Below are positions 7,199-14,026 of a stretch of DNA of 20,154 bases, piece after piece; the first letter of the stretch is position 1; every line of letters starts with the position of its first letter. Where the stretch lies: the NCBI GenBank assembly GCA_963976795.1, contig CAXBLT010000023.1:1-20154 (forward strand). The letters run 5' to 3'. Position numbers and translations under genes: made by a program. The notes under the pieces are model-generated. The model did not search any database. It was not told the origin of the DNA and saw only the letters and a program-made list of their open reading frames with translations. The DNA comes from UBA7359 sp963976795. Lineage in GTDB: Bacteria > Pseudomonadota > Gammaproteobacteria > Eutrophobiales > Eutrophobiaceae.

Positions 7199-7969
7199 AT
7201 GAACTGGTATAACTTGCCAACGTATTATGATGTTTCTTTCTCTCATGAAATGAGAGAGGAATTATTGTTTTTACAGAATATCTTCAAGACGTATTTTAAG
7301 TCTGATCGACCTAAGCTTATTGAACCTGCCTGTGGTACGGGCCGGTTGATTATACCACTGACGCGTGGCGGTTTTGATTGCACAGGATTCGACTTAAATG
7401 TGAATGCACTGTCGTATTTAAAGGATAAGCTCAATCGTAACCGATTAAAGGCGGCTATATTTAACGCAGATATGGCCAGTTTTGATGTTAGAAGAAAACA
7501 TTTTGATGCTGCCTATTGTACTGTTGATACCTTCCGTCATCTGTTAACTGAACAGCAAGCAGCACAGCACCTGTTACAGGTAGCAAAGTCATTAAGAAAA
7601 AATGGCGTGTATGTACTTGGTCTGCATTTAATACCGGAGCAAGGAACGTCAGATAAAATAACACGCTGGACAGCAAAGAGGGGTAGGTTAACAGTCAAGA
7701 CAACAATGGAGATGTTGGCGTTAAACAAAAATGACAGAACAGAAACCTTAAGAGTGGTATTAAATCCAAAAACAAAATATAGAAACGAAAAACATGAATC
7801 TATATATAAACTTCGTACCTATACGTTAAAGCAATTCCGTAAACTCATTTCAACGACAGGTGTTTTTGATGTAGACAGCATTTATGATCATTTCTATGAT
7901 CTATCTAAGCCAATAACGCTTAATGAAAGATCAGATTATGGTGTATTTGTACTAAGAAAAACAAACTAA
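7199..7969 (+). CDS. Class I SAM-dependent methyltransferase
   Basis: The 256-residue product has the Rossmann-type SAM-binding motif I LIEPACGTGRL (40-50), the acidic end of strand 2 in GFDLN (63-67) and a motif-IV-like AAYCTVDTFRHL. It most resembles small-molecule methyltransferases of the Methyltransf_25 type. The substrate cannot be told from the sequence. The ATG at 7199 has no clear ribosome binding site. The gene is alone on its strand: divergent from the cyclic-nucleotide-domain gene and followed by a strong hairpin and then the convergent cytochrome gene. It is therefore probably a single-gene transcript and not part of the ole operon. Confidence 0.8.
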   Translation: MNWYNLPTYYDVSFSHEMREELLFLQNIFKTYFKSDRPKLIEPACGTGRLIIPLTRGGFDCTGFDLNVNALSYLKDKLNRNRLKAAIFNADMASFDVRRKHFDAAYCTVDTFRHLLTEQQAAQHLLQVAKSLRKNGVYVLGLHLIPEQGTSDKITRWTAKRGRLTVKTTMEMLALNKNDRTETLRVVLNPKTKYRNEKHESIYKLRTYTLKQFRKLISTTGVFDVDSIYDHFYDLSKPITLNERSDYGVFVLRKTN

Positions 7970-7975
7970 CAAGTC

Positions 7976-8008
7976 GTCTGGATCAGTGAGGGTCTCACCG
8001 ATCCAGAC
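7976..8008. terminator. Strong hairpin between convergent genes
   Basis: The stem GTCTGGATC (7976-7984) pairs perfectly with GATCCAGAC (8000-8008). Inside it, after one mismatch, GTGAG pairs with CTCAC around a three-base loop. It lies just after the methyltransferase stop and 25 bases after the end of the opposing cytochrome gene, where a two-way terminator would be expected. No T-run follows on either strand, so it may be a 3'-end stabiliser or a Rho-dependent end rather than a classic intrinsic terminator. Confidence 0.6.
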
Positions 8009-8032
8009 AGGGGAATACCAAGATGGCAGAAC

Positions 8033-8542
8033 TTACTTGGTAAAATTGATTAAACTAGAATGAGTAAACATATAATCATTATCTGGCATGGGTAAATGAC
8101 AGCTAGCACAATCTAACTTGTTGTCTTTAACGGTTCCATCCGTTTTGTATATCGCAAAGCCCCAATCTCCAGCACGTTCTTTCGCATCAAAACTGGCGTC
8201 CCAGTTAGATCGTTTCTCCATTACTGCGATAGCGGCGAATTTTCCCTTCTTAAAAAGCCCGTTTTCACCTACGGTTGGCTTTCCATCTTCACCGGGTACA
8301 GTTTTATAAACTTCCATTATGATCTTTGCACCATCACCCATATTCCCGCTGGCCGCGGTATCAGTAGCAATCTTGTTTGCATAGAAGACGCCTACCTGCT
8401 TACCATTAGCTCTATTACGCGTATCATATTTTGTGAATTCAGCTTGATATCCTTCTGGAAACTTAACATGGTCGGGGTTTCCGCCAGCGTAAACAATGAA
8501 ACTAAGTGATAATGAAAAGGCAGCCAATACGATTTTTTTCAT
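8033..8542 (-). CDS. Secreted cytochrome P460-family haem protein
   Basis: The 169-residue protein starts with a signal peptide (MKKIVLAAFSLSLSFIVYA, cleavage after residue 19) and ends with a c-type haem motif CASCH (145-149). It would be a periplasmic haem protein. The length, the late CxxCH and the pattern around RSNWDASFDAKERAGDWGFAIY fit the cytochrome P460 / cytochrome c'-beta family. Members include hydroxylamine-oxidising P460 and gas-binding c'-beta proteins; the difference depends on a lysine-haem crosslink I cannot assign here. A GGAGAT sequence lies six bases upstream of the start. The gene diverges from the OhrR-like regulator at 8680, and paired 15-bp sites between them suggest that it is the regulated target. 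That would tie it to peroxide or redox stress. Confidence 0.85.
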   Translation of the reverse strand: MKKIVLAAFSLSLSFIVYAGGNPDHVKFPEGYQAEFTKYDTRNRANGKQVGVFYANKIATDTAASGNMGDGAKIIMEVYKTVPGEDGKPTVGENGLFKKGKFAAIAVMEKRSNWDASFDAKERAGDWGFAIYKTDGTVKDNKLDCASCHLPMPDNDYMFTHSSLINFTK

Positions 8543-8580
8543 TTTATATCTCCAATTGAGCTGAATTAGTAGTAAGATAG

Positions 8581-8595
8581 TTAGTACACGAAATA
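8581..8595. promoter_or_regulatory. Candidate operator, copy 1 (cytochrome side)
   Basis: TTAGTACACGAAATA at this site is repeated at 8640-8654 as TTAGTGTACGAAATA (13 of 15 identical), 59 bases away in the same orientation. The minus strand here reads TATACT (8600-8595) immediately before the site, a good -10 box for the cytochrome gene 53 bases downstream. A protein bound here would block that promoter. The regulator encoded at 8680 is the obvious candidate ligand. The motif does not look like the usual OhrR box, so the assignment is inference. Confidence 0.5.
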
Positions 8596-8639
8596 GTATA
8601 ATTATGAGTATAGATAAGATAAGGTATTAACGCAAGTAT

Positions 8640-8654
8640 TTAGTGTACGAAATA
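8640..8654. promoter_or_regulatory. Candidate operator, copy 2 (regulator side)
   Basis: This second copy of the 15-bp site (TTAGTGTACGAAATA) lies 26 bases before the start of the MarR-family gene and probably overlaps its promoter or leader. This would give autorepression plus control of the divergent cytochrome gene. The copies differ only at two adjacent positions (AC versus GT within the TAC/GTAC core). Confidence 0.5.
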
Positions 8655-8679
8655 AAAAAACGAATGAATATAGATAGTC

Positions 8680-9108
8680 ATGAGTGGTCCTAAATTAAAT
8701 GAACAGGTTTGTTACGCCTTATATTCCACCTCAAGAGAAATAACGAAGGCTTATAAAGGCCTGTTGGAGCCACTAAAATTAACCTATCCACAGTATGTGG
8801 TGATGATGGCTTTGTGGGATAAAGAGGCCGTGATGATCAGTGACATCGCTGATACAACAGGACTCAGTAATGCTACATTAAGCCCATTGCTCAAGCGGCT
8901 AGAAATTAACGGATATATAGAAAGGCGCTTGACTCAAACGGATGAACGCCAGAAGCAGCTAGTCTTAACTAAGGTGGGAAAAGCACTGGGCAAGAAAGCC
9001 AAGAAAGCCAGTGAGTTGGCATTATGTGCTACAGGATTAAGTGAAAAAGACGCAAAAAAATTAATGTTACTTTGCGAATCTATAAAAAAGCGCCTTGAGG
9101 TGTTGTAA
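8680..9108 (+). CDS. OhrR-like MarR-family redox regulator
   Basis: The 142-residue product is a typical MarR winged-helix repressor; LTYPQYVVMMAL, LSNATLSPLLKRLEINGYIERR and TDERQKQLVLT cover the recognition helix and wing. The N-terminal NEQVCYALYSTSREITKAY is the signature of the OhrR subgroup, with Cys11 at the position of its peroxide-sensing cysteine. Further cysteines are Cys116 and Cys132. The Cys11-Cys116 spacing of 105 residues equals that of the two redox cysteines of Xanthomonas OhrR (22 and 127), so a two-Cys disulfide mechanism is plausible. No ohr peroxidase gene lies beside it; the divergent gene encodes a cytochrome P460-family protein. No strong ribosome binding site precedes the ATG. 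Confidence 0.85.
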   Translation: MSGPKLNEQVCYALYSTSREITKAYKGLLEPLKLTYPQYVVMMALWDKEAVMISDIADTTGLSNATLSPLLKRLEINGYIERRLTQTDERQKQLVLTKVGKALGKKAKKASELALCATGLSEKDAKKLMLLCESIKKRLEVL

Positions 9109-9151
9109 AGCAATATTATTATTTTATTTCTAAACTCGATATTTTGCTCAA

Positions 9152-9170
9152 AACCTACCCTTTTTAGGTT
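9152..9170 (+). terminator. Possible weak terminator after the MarR-type gene
   Basis: AACCTA (9152-9157) pairs with TAGGTT (9165-9170) around a seven-base loop, 43 bases after the regulator stop. The stem is short and AT-rich, and the following bases (ATTAAAACTT) are not a true T-run. It is the only candidate end signal before the transporter gene. Confidence 0.3.
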
Positions 9171-9284
9171 ATTAAAACTTCAATCTAACCTCCTTGATCT
9201 AGACGATTTCATATTCAGTGCATTCTGATAAAGTCATCTAAAAACGACACCTTTATAAAAGGGACAACGTTTAGGGGAAATGGA

Positions 9285-11426
9285 TTGGATCAAGAAGACA
9301 ACAATCAAGTTGATTCAGGCTTGGCGTGTCTTGTCATGTTATCAAGATTACATGGTATGCCTGCCGATCCCGGCCAGCTCAAACATCATTACGGTGATTC
9401 AGAAAAGCAATTTTCAGAATCTGAAATATTACGTGGCGCAAAATCGCTGGGTTTAAAAGCCAGAGCAATTGCGAGCAGCATTGATCGGCTTACCAAAACG
9501 CAACTTCCAGCTATAGCACAACACCAAGATGGTCATTATTTCGTGCTTGCGCAAGCAGCGGAAGACAAGGTTTTAATTCAAGATCCATTAGCACAAGGCC
9601 CAGAAAATCTTGATCTGGAAGAATTACAGGCAAGGTGGAATGGTCGATTTATCCTCATCACTACACGCGCAGGATTATTTGGAGAAATCAAAAAGTTTGA
9701 TTTCTCCTGGTTTATCCCGGGAATACTGAAATATAAAAAACTTCTGATTGAAGTCTTAATCGCATCATTCTTTATACAAATCTTCGCATTGATAACGCCT
9801 TTATTCTTTCAAGTCGTCATTGACAAGGTGTTAGTGCATCGCGGTTTAACCACACTCGATGTGCTTGCGTTTGGACTACTCGTGGTTTCTTTATTCGATG
9901 TCATTCTCAATGGACTACGGACTTATGTCTTTTCGCATACCACCAGTCGTATTGATGTGACACTCGGTGCAGATTTGTTCCGGCATTTATTACGACTCCC
10001 AATTAGTTATTTTGAAGCACGTCGTGTGGGTGATACCGTCGCTCGTGTTAGAGAATTGGATAGCATTCGAAACTTCATTACTGGTTCATCACTAACACTT
10101 GTGATCGATTTGTTTTTTACTGTGGTCTTCTTTGCTGTGATGTATCTTTATAGTCCAACGTTGACCTACGTGGTATTAGGCGCGATCCCGTTTTATATCA
10201 TTCTCGCTATTTTTGTGACCCCTATCTTACGTGCACGTCTGCATGACAAGTTTAATCGTGGGGCAGAAAACCAGGCGTTTCTGGTGGAGACAGTTAATGG
10301 TGTTGAAACGATAAAAGCCAGTGCGGTAGAACCGCAAAGCCAGCGACGCTGGGAAGAACAAGTCTCTGGCTATGTAAAAGCCAGTTTCAAGGCGACTAAC
10401 CTTGGCAATATTGCAGGACAAGTAGCGTCATTCATTAATAAGGTCACCGTACTCCTTATATTATGGGTCGGTGCACGCTTGGTTATTAATGGTGAATTGT
10501 CGGTCGGACAACTTGTAGCCTTCAATATGTTAGCGGGTCGCGTCAGTGGGCCTATCTTAAGACTTGTACAATTGTGGAATGAATTTCAACAAGCGGGGAT
10601 ATCAGTTCAACGTCTGGGTGATATATTAAACGCACAACCCGAACCGGCGTATAGTCCTGGCCGTGCATCATTACCTGATCTGGAAGGGCGCGTTACATTT
10701 GAAGGCGTGACCTTTCGCTATCGACCCGATGGCCCGGAGATATTACGCAATGTGTCTCTTCATGTGCCTGCCGGAAAAGTGATTGGCATAGTTGGCCGAT
10801 CCGGTTCCGGAAAAAGTACTTTAACTAAACTCATTCAACGATTATATGTACCACAAAGTGGGCGTGTACTCGTTGATGGTGTTGACTTAGCCATGGTGGA
10901 TACGGTGTGGTTACGACGCAATATCGGTGTCGTTTTACAAGAAAACTTTCTTTTCAATCGCACCATTCGAGAAAACATTGCCTTAAGTGATCCCGCCATG
11001 CCGATGGAACGCGTGGTGCAAGCCGCCAAGATGGCTGGTGCACATGAATTTATACTTGAGCTTCCCGAAGGTTATGACAACGAAGTAGGCGAACACGGTT
11101 GTAACCTTTCGGGTGGTCAACGCCAACGCATTGCCATAGCCCGTGCATTGATCACCAATCCCAAAATCTTAATTTTTGATGAAGCGACGAGTGCTTTGGA
11201 CTATGAATCCGAACACATTATTCATCAAAACATGCGTTATATCTGCAAAGGACGCACGGTCTTTATCATTGCACATCGTTTAAGTGCGGTTAGAGAAGCC
11301 GATAATATTGTTGTCGTAGAGAAAGGCCAAATTGTCGAAGGCGGTACACATGCAGAACTAATGGAAAAACAAGGTTATTACGCAAAATTACATTCACACC
11401 AAACGGGCATGGCGGTACCGAATTGA
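9285..11426 (+). CDS. T1SS inner-membrane ABC exporter with degenerate C39-like domain
   Basis: This is the ATP-driven inner-membrane part of a type I secretion system of the HlyB/LktB kind. The 713-residue chain has an N-terminal C39-peptidase-like domain (about 1-125), a six-helix exporter membrane domain (about 155-430) and an ATPase domain (about 470-705). The ATPase has Walker A GRSGSGKST near residue 505, signature LSGGQRQR near 608, Walker B ILIFDEATSALD and switch AHRLS. In the N-terminal domain the expected catalytic Cys is Ser11 (SGLACL), while His84 and Asp100 remain; it should bind substrate without cleaving it. The start is TTG at 9285 with AGGGG seven bases upstream. The ATG at 9280 is out of frame. 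Its adaptor partner begins at 12005, separated by a toxin-antitoxin pair. Confidence 0.9.
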   Translation: MDQEDNNQVDSGLACLVMLSRLHGMPADPGQLKHHYGDSEKQFSESEILRGAKSLGLKARAIASSIDRLTKTQLPAIAQHQDGHYFVLAQAAEDKVLIQDPLAQGPENLDLEELQARWNGRFILITTRAGLFGEIKKFDFSWFIPGILKYKKLLIEVLIASFFIQIFALITPLFFQVVIDKVLVHRGLTTLDVLAFGLLVVSLFDVILNGLRTYVFSHTTSRIDVTLGADLFRHLLRLPISYFEARRVGDTVARVRELDSIRNFITGSSLTLVIDLFFTVVFFAVMYLYSPTLTYVVLGAIPFYIILAIFVTPILRARLHDKFNRGAENQAFLVETVNGVETIKASAVEPQSQRRWEEQVSGYVKASFKATNLGNIAGQVASFINKVTVLLILWVGARLVINGELSVGQLVAFNMLAGRVSGPILRLVQLWNEFQQAGISVQRLGDILNAQPEPAYSPGRASLPDLEGRVTFEGVTFRYRPDGPEILRNVSLHVPAGKVIGIVGRSGSGKSTLTKLIQRLYVPQSGRVLVDGVDLAMVDTVWLRRNIGVVLQENFLFNRTIRENIALSDPAMPMERVVQAAKMAGAHEFILELPEGYDNEVGEHGCNLSGGQRQRIAIARALITNPKILIFDEATSALDYESEHIIHQNMRYICKGRTVFIIAHRLSAVREADNIVVVEKGQIVEGGTHAELMEKQGYYAKLHSHQTGMAVPN

Positions 11427-11443
11427 TTATGACATTTAGTTAT

Positions 11444-11677
11444 TTAACGACTTTGACGTGCGACATACTCGTCCAAAAGATTACGGATCATTTTTTGGTA
11501 TTGCGTGTGATGTTTTTTCGCTTCTTTTTTAAAGAACTCAACACTGGAACGGCTTAAGGCAATGGTGACTTTCGTATTATTTTCTTTAAAGACTAGCTCT
11601 TCCGGTGGGGGAAGAAAATCTTCAATAATCTCAATTTCACCCATAGGCTCGTCTGTATATTCAATTTTTTTCTTCAT
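11444..11677 (-). CDS. brnA: BrnA-like antitoxin
   Basis: The 77-residue protein has an acidic N-terminal part (DEPMGEIEIIEDFLPPPEEL) and a C-terminal ribbon-helix-helix-like segment (TKVTIALSRSSVEFFKKEAKKHHTQYQKMI and the following helix). This is the BrnA layout: dimeric DNA binding plus toxin wrapping. I chose the ATG at 11677 over the longer frame starting at 11710, because the longer N-terminus is only the tail of brnT in another frame. It overlaps the end of brnT by 17 bases, the usual toxin-first order for brnTA, and would be translated by coupling. It lies tail-to-tail with the exporter gene, 17 bases away. Confidence 0.8.
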   Translation of the reverse strand: MKKKIEYTDEPMGEIEIIEDFLPPPEELVFKENNTKVTIALSRSSVEFFKKEAKKHHTQYQKMIRNLLDEYVARQSR

Positions 11678-11939
11678 AAACTTTTTTACCTTTGCGCCAG
11701 CGTCCTGCACCGTAGATTCGAACTTTATGTCCTCGAAATGTAAATCGTACTGTCAGAATAGATTCGTTAACTTTCCCAATACAATAAAACCTGTTTTCAT
11801 TCAGGCTGTGCGTTTTGTCTGGTGCAATTATTCGAAGTTGATCCTGAAAAGCCAATTGAGCTTCTTCAAACGAAACGCCGTGTTTCATTTGGTTTTCGAT
11901 ATCCTTTTCCGGATCCCACTCAAAGCTTTCCATGCTCAT
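11661..11939 (-). CDS. brnT: BrnT-like ribonuclease toxin
   Basis: BrnT toxins are small RelE-fold ribonucleases that stop translation when BrnA is lost. The 92-residue protein begins with the family hallmark FEWDPEKDIENQMKHGVSFEEA (residues 6-27), followed by NENRFYCIGKVNESILTVRFTFRGHKVRIYGA and a basic RWRKGKKVYEE end, matching length and order in the family. The gene is transcribed away from the adaptor gene, from an AT-rich region with four 12-bp repeats that may be the BrnA operator. It sits between two genes that normally form one T1SS operon, which suggests insertion of the pair. Confidence 0.85.
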   Translation of the reverse strand: MSMESFEWDPEKDIENQMKHGVSFEEAQLAFQDQLRIIAPDKTHSLNENRFYCIGKVNESILTVRFTFRGHKVRIYGAGRWRKGKKVYEEKN

Positions 11940-11959
11940 CGATTAAGTCTAGTTATAAG

Positions 11960-12007
11960 CCATATAAATAGCAATATAAAAAACCATATAAATAGCCATA
12001 TTATATG
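11960..12007. repeat. Four tandem 12-bp repeats between brnT and the adaptor gene
   Basis: The 48-bp block divides into four 12-base units: CCATATAAATAG (11960-11971), CAATATAAAAAA (11972-11983), CCATATAAATAG (11984-11995) and CCATATTATATG (11996-12007). Units 1 and 3 are identical. The last unit contains the ATG of the adaptor gene. Repeats spaced a little over one helical turn, between divergent genes beside a ribbon-helix-helix protein gene, fit a cooperative operator. The block replaces the expected Shine-Dalgarno of the adaptor gene, so a change in unit number could also shift its expression. Confidence 0.65.
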
Positions 12008-13342
12008 AAAAATAAAAACCGTGATGATGAATTAGAGTTCTTGCCAGCTGCGCTGGAGATACAACAGACGCCACCGCTACCGATGGCGCGTTATATTGTT
12101 TGGGCGATTGTGACGTTTTTTACCATTGGTGTGGTTTGGGCATGCATCGGTCATATTGATATTGTCAGTGTCGCGATGGGTAAGATTGTACCGAGTAGTC
12201 GCGTGAAGATTATTCAACCATTAGAGACAGGTGTAGTAAGAACTATATATGTTAAAGAAGGTGATAGTGTTCAAGCAGGGGATGTTTTAGTCGAACTTGA
12301 TCCGACGTTGACTGATGCAGATCAAATACAAACGAAAGACCAACAGCTCGCATTAAAACTAGACCGCGCACGACTACAAACTATTCTTGATAAAGTCGAT
12401 GGTAAAGAAGAAAAAGATGCATTCTCAGAATTGTCCGATGCCACTCCTTCACAAATAAAACTTCAACAAGACAGAATCGAAAAACAACTGCATGAGTATT
12501 ATTCACTGCTTGAAGCCTTAAAAGATGAAAAGAAACAACGCCAAGCAGAACAAGGCGGGATAAGCGAACGTATTAAACAACTCGACTCAACCATCCCATT
12601 AATTACAGAAAGATCAAAGTCACTCGAAGACTTATTAAAAGACAATATGGTGCCACGAGTACAGTGGTTAGAGTTAGAGCAAGAAAGAATAGAACAAGTA
12701 CAAGAACGTAATGTACAAAAAAATAATTCACGCATGGTGGATTCAGCCATTGCGAACATAAATCAACGATTATCAGCACAAAAAGCCGAGTTTGAAAAAA
12801 CACTATTAACTGAATTAACCGATGTAGAAAATAGAATCACAGCATTTGATCAGGAAATGGTTAAAGCAGACAATCGCGTTACCTTACGAAATTTAAAATC
12901 TCCGGTAACCGGGACAGTCCACCAGTTAGCTATTCATACCATCGGCGGTGTTGTCACACCAGCACAAGAATTAATGCATATCATACCGCATGACGATCCC
13001 GTTGAAGTAGAAGCATGGTTGCCCAATAAAGACATTGGTTTTGTTCAAAAAGGGCAAGAAGCCGCAATCAAAGTTGAAACCTTTCCGTTTACAAAATATG
13101 GGCTGGTTGATGCAGAAATATTAAATGTATCCAACGATGCCACGCCGGATGAAAACTTAGGCTTAGTTTATGCCATGCGCGTAAAGATGTTTCAAACCAC
13201 AATGAACGTGAAAGAAAAAATTGTAAATCTATCACCCGGCATGGCAGTAACGGTGGAAGTTAATCTTGGTAAGCGAAGATTAATAGAATATTTATTAAGT
13301 CCATTGCTGCGATATAAAGATGAGAGCGTGAGAGAGCGATAA
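12005..13342 (+). CDS. HlyD-family T1SS periplasmic adaptor (membrane fusion protein)
   Basis: It links the inner-membrane exporter to an outer-membrane TolC-type channel. The 445-residue protein has a short cytoplasmic end with EFLPAALEIQQTPP typical of T1SS adaptors, one membrane helix (about 29-48), a lipoyl-like half-motif (KIIQPLETGVVRTIYVKEGD, 63-82), a long charged coiled coil (about 105-290), the second lipoyl half (LKSPVTGTVHQL) and a beta-barrel end. The length is normal. The ATG lies in the last unit of the 12-bp repeats and has no Shine-Dalgarno. It is the partner of the exporter at 9285, and its stop codon shares one base with the next start. Confidence 0.9.
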   Translation: MKNKNRDDELEFLPAALEIQQTPPLPMARYIVWAIVTFFTIGVVWACIGHIDIVSVAMGKIVPSSRVKIIQPLETGVVRTIYVKEGDSVQAGDVLVELDPTLTDADQIQTKDQQLALKLDRARLQTILDKVDGKEEKDAFSELSDATPSQIKLQQDRIEKQLHEYYSLLEALKDEKKQRQAEQGGISERIKQLDSTIPLITERSKSLEDLLKDNMVPRVQWLELEQERIEQVQERNVQKNNSRMVDSAIANINQRLSAQKAEFEKTLLTELTDVENRITAFDQEMVKADNRVTLRNLKSPVTGTVHQLAIHTIGGVVTPAQELMHIIPHDDPVEVEAWLPNKDIGFVQKGQEAAIKVETFPFTKYGLVDAEILNVSNDATPDENLGLVYAMRVKMFQTTMNVKEKIVNLSPGMAVTVEVNLGKRRLIEYLLSPLLRYKDESVRER

Positions 13343-13893
13343 TGATAGCTAAGAAAAAGAAAAGCAGCTCAAGTAAGTTGATTCCGTTGCAAAGTATTAC
13401 TAACAGTATTTTATTTATACATGGTCAAAAGGTAATTCTAGATACTGATTTAGCAAATCTGTATGAAGTTGAAACAAAAATATTGACAAGAGCAGTTCGA
13501 AGGAATATTGAGCGTTTTCCTGAAGATTTTATGTTTCAGCTTAGTAAAGATGAATTTGATAACTTGAGGTTCCATTTTGGCACCTCAAGTCAATGGGGCG
13601 GACGGCGTTATCCTCCTTATGCCTTTACGGAACAAGGTGTGTCAATGCTATCCAGTGTGCTACGAAGTGAGCGTGCAGTTCAGGTAAATATCGAAATCAT
13701 GCGAACCTTTGTAAAACTAAGGGAAATGCTTTCAAGTAATAAAGGTTTGGCAGGAAAGCTGAATAAACTTGAAAAGAAATATGATGACCAGTTTAAGATC
13801 GTTTTTGATGCAATACGACAATTGATGAGTGCTGACGATAACAAAAAGAAGAGGCCGATAGGGTTTGCCCCGTGGTCGGATAATAAAAAATAA
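13342..13893 (+). CDS. ORF6N-domain DNA-binding protein
   Basis: The 183-residue product contains an ORF6N domain (about 17-105): SILFIHGQKVILDTDLANLYEVETKILTRAVRRNIERFPEDFMFQL, followed by PPYAFTEQGVSMLSSVLRSERAVQVNIEIMRTFVKLREML. A short coiled coil and a lysine-rich tail come next. ORF6N proteins are known from phages, where the domain accompanies anti-repressors, and as solitary chromosomal genes of unknown role. The ATG shares one base with the stop codon of the adaptor gene, so translation is probably coupled. No other phage gene is present. A regulatory role for the secretion locus is possible but unproven. Confidence 0.85.
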   Translation: MIAKKKKSSSSKLIPLQSITNSILFIHGQKVILDTDLANLYEVETKILTRAVRRNIERFPEDFMFQLSKDEFDNLRFHFGTSSQWGGRRYPPYAFTEQGVSMLSSVLRSERAVQVNIEIMRTFVKLREMLSSNKGLAGKLNKLEKKYDDQFKIVFDAIRQLMSADDNKKKRPIGFAPWSDNKK

Positions 13894-13915
13894 AACAATA
13901 GAAGACTCAATACGA

Positions 13916-13940
13916 AATCAATAGACACTGTCCCTGTTGA
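13916..13940 (+). repeat. Dispersed 25-bp repeat, copy 2
   Basis: Matches 29-53 at 22 of 25 positions in the same orientation, 13.9 kb away. It lies in the 133-bp gap between the ORF6N gene and the three-gene exported-protein cassette, so copies mark accessory block borders at both sites. It contains no reading frame. A copy of this kind is commonly seen beside REP-associated transposase genes. Confidence 0.55.
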
Positions 13941-14026
13941 AATAGGGTAGGCCAAATAAATTAAAAACAAGAGAAACGAATCATGTTAAATAATAAATTA
14001 GTCCACTTTTTAGGATACATTTGAAA

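Noticed and set aside
9280..9412. ATG at 9280 as start of the exporter gene
   Set aside because: It is out of frame with the exporter and only two bases from the AGGGG site; the TTG at 9285 has the right frame and spacing.
11562..12008. 148-codon plus-strand frame opposite brnTA
   Set aside because: It lies antisense to both toxin and antitoxin genes, which have clear family matches, and its translation has no recognisable motif.
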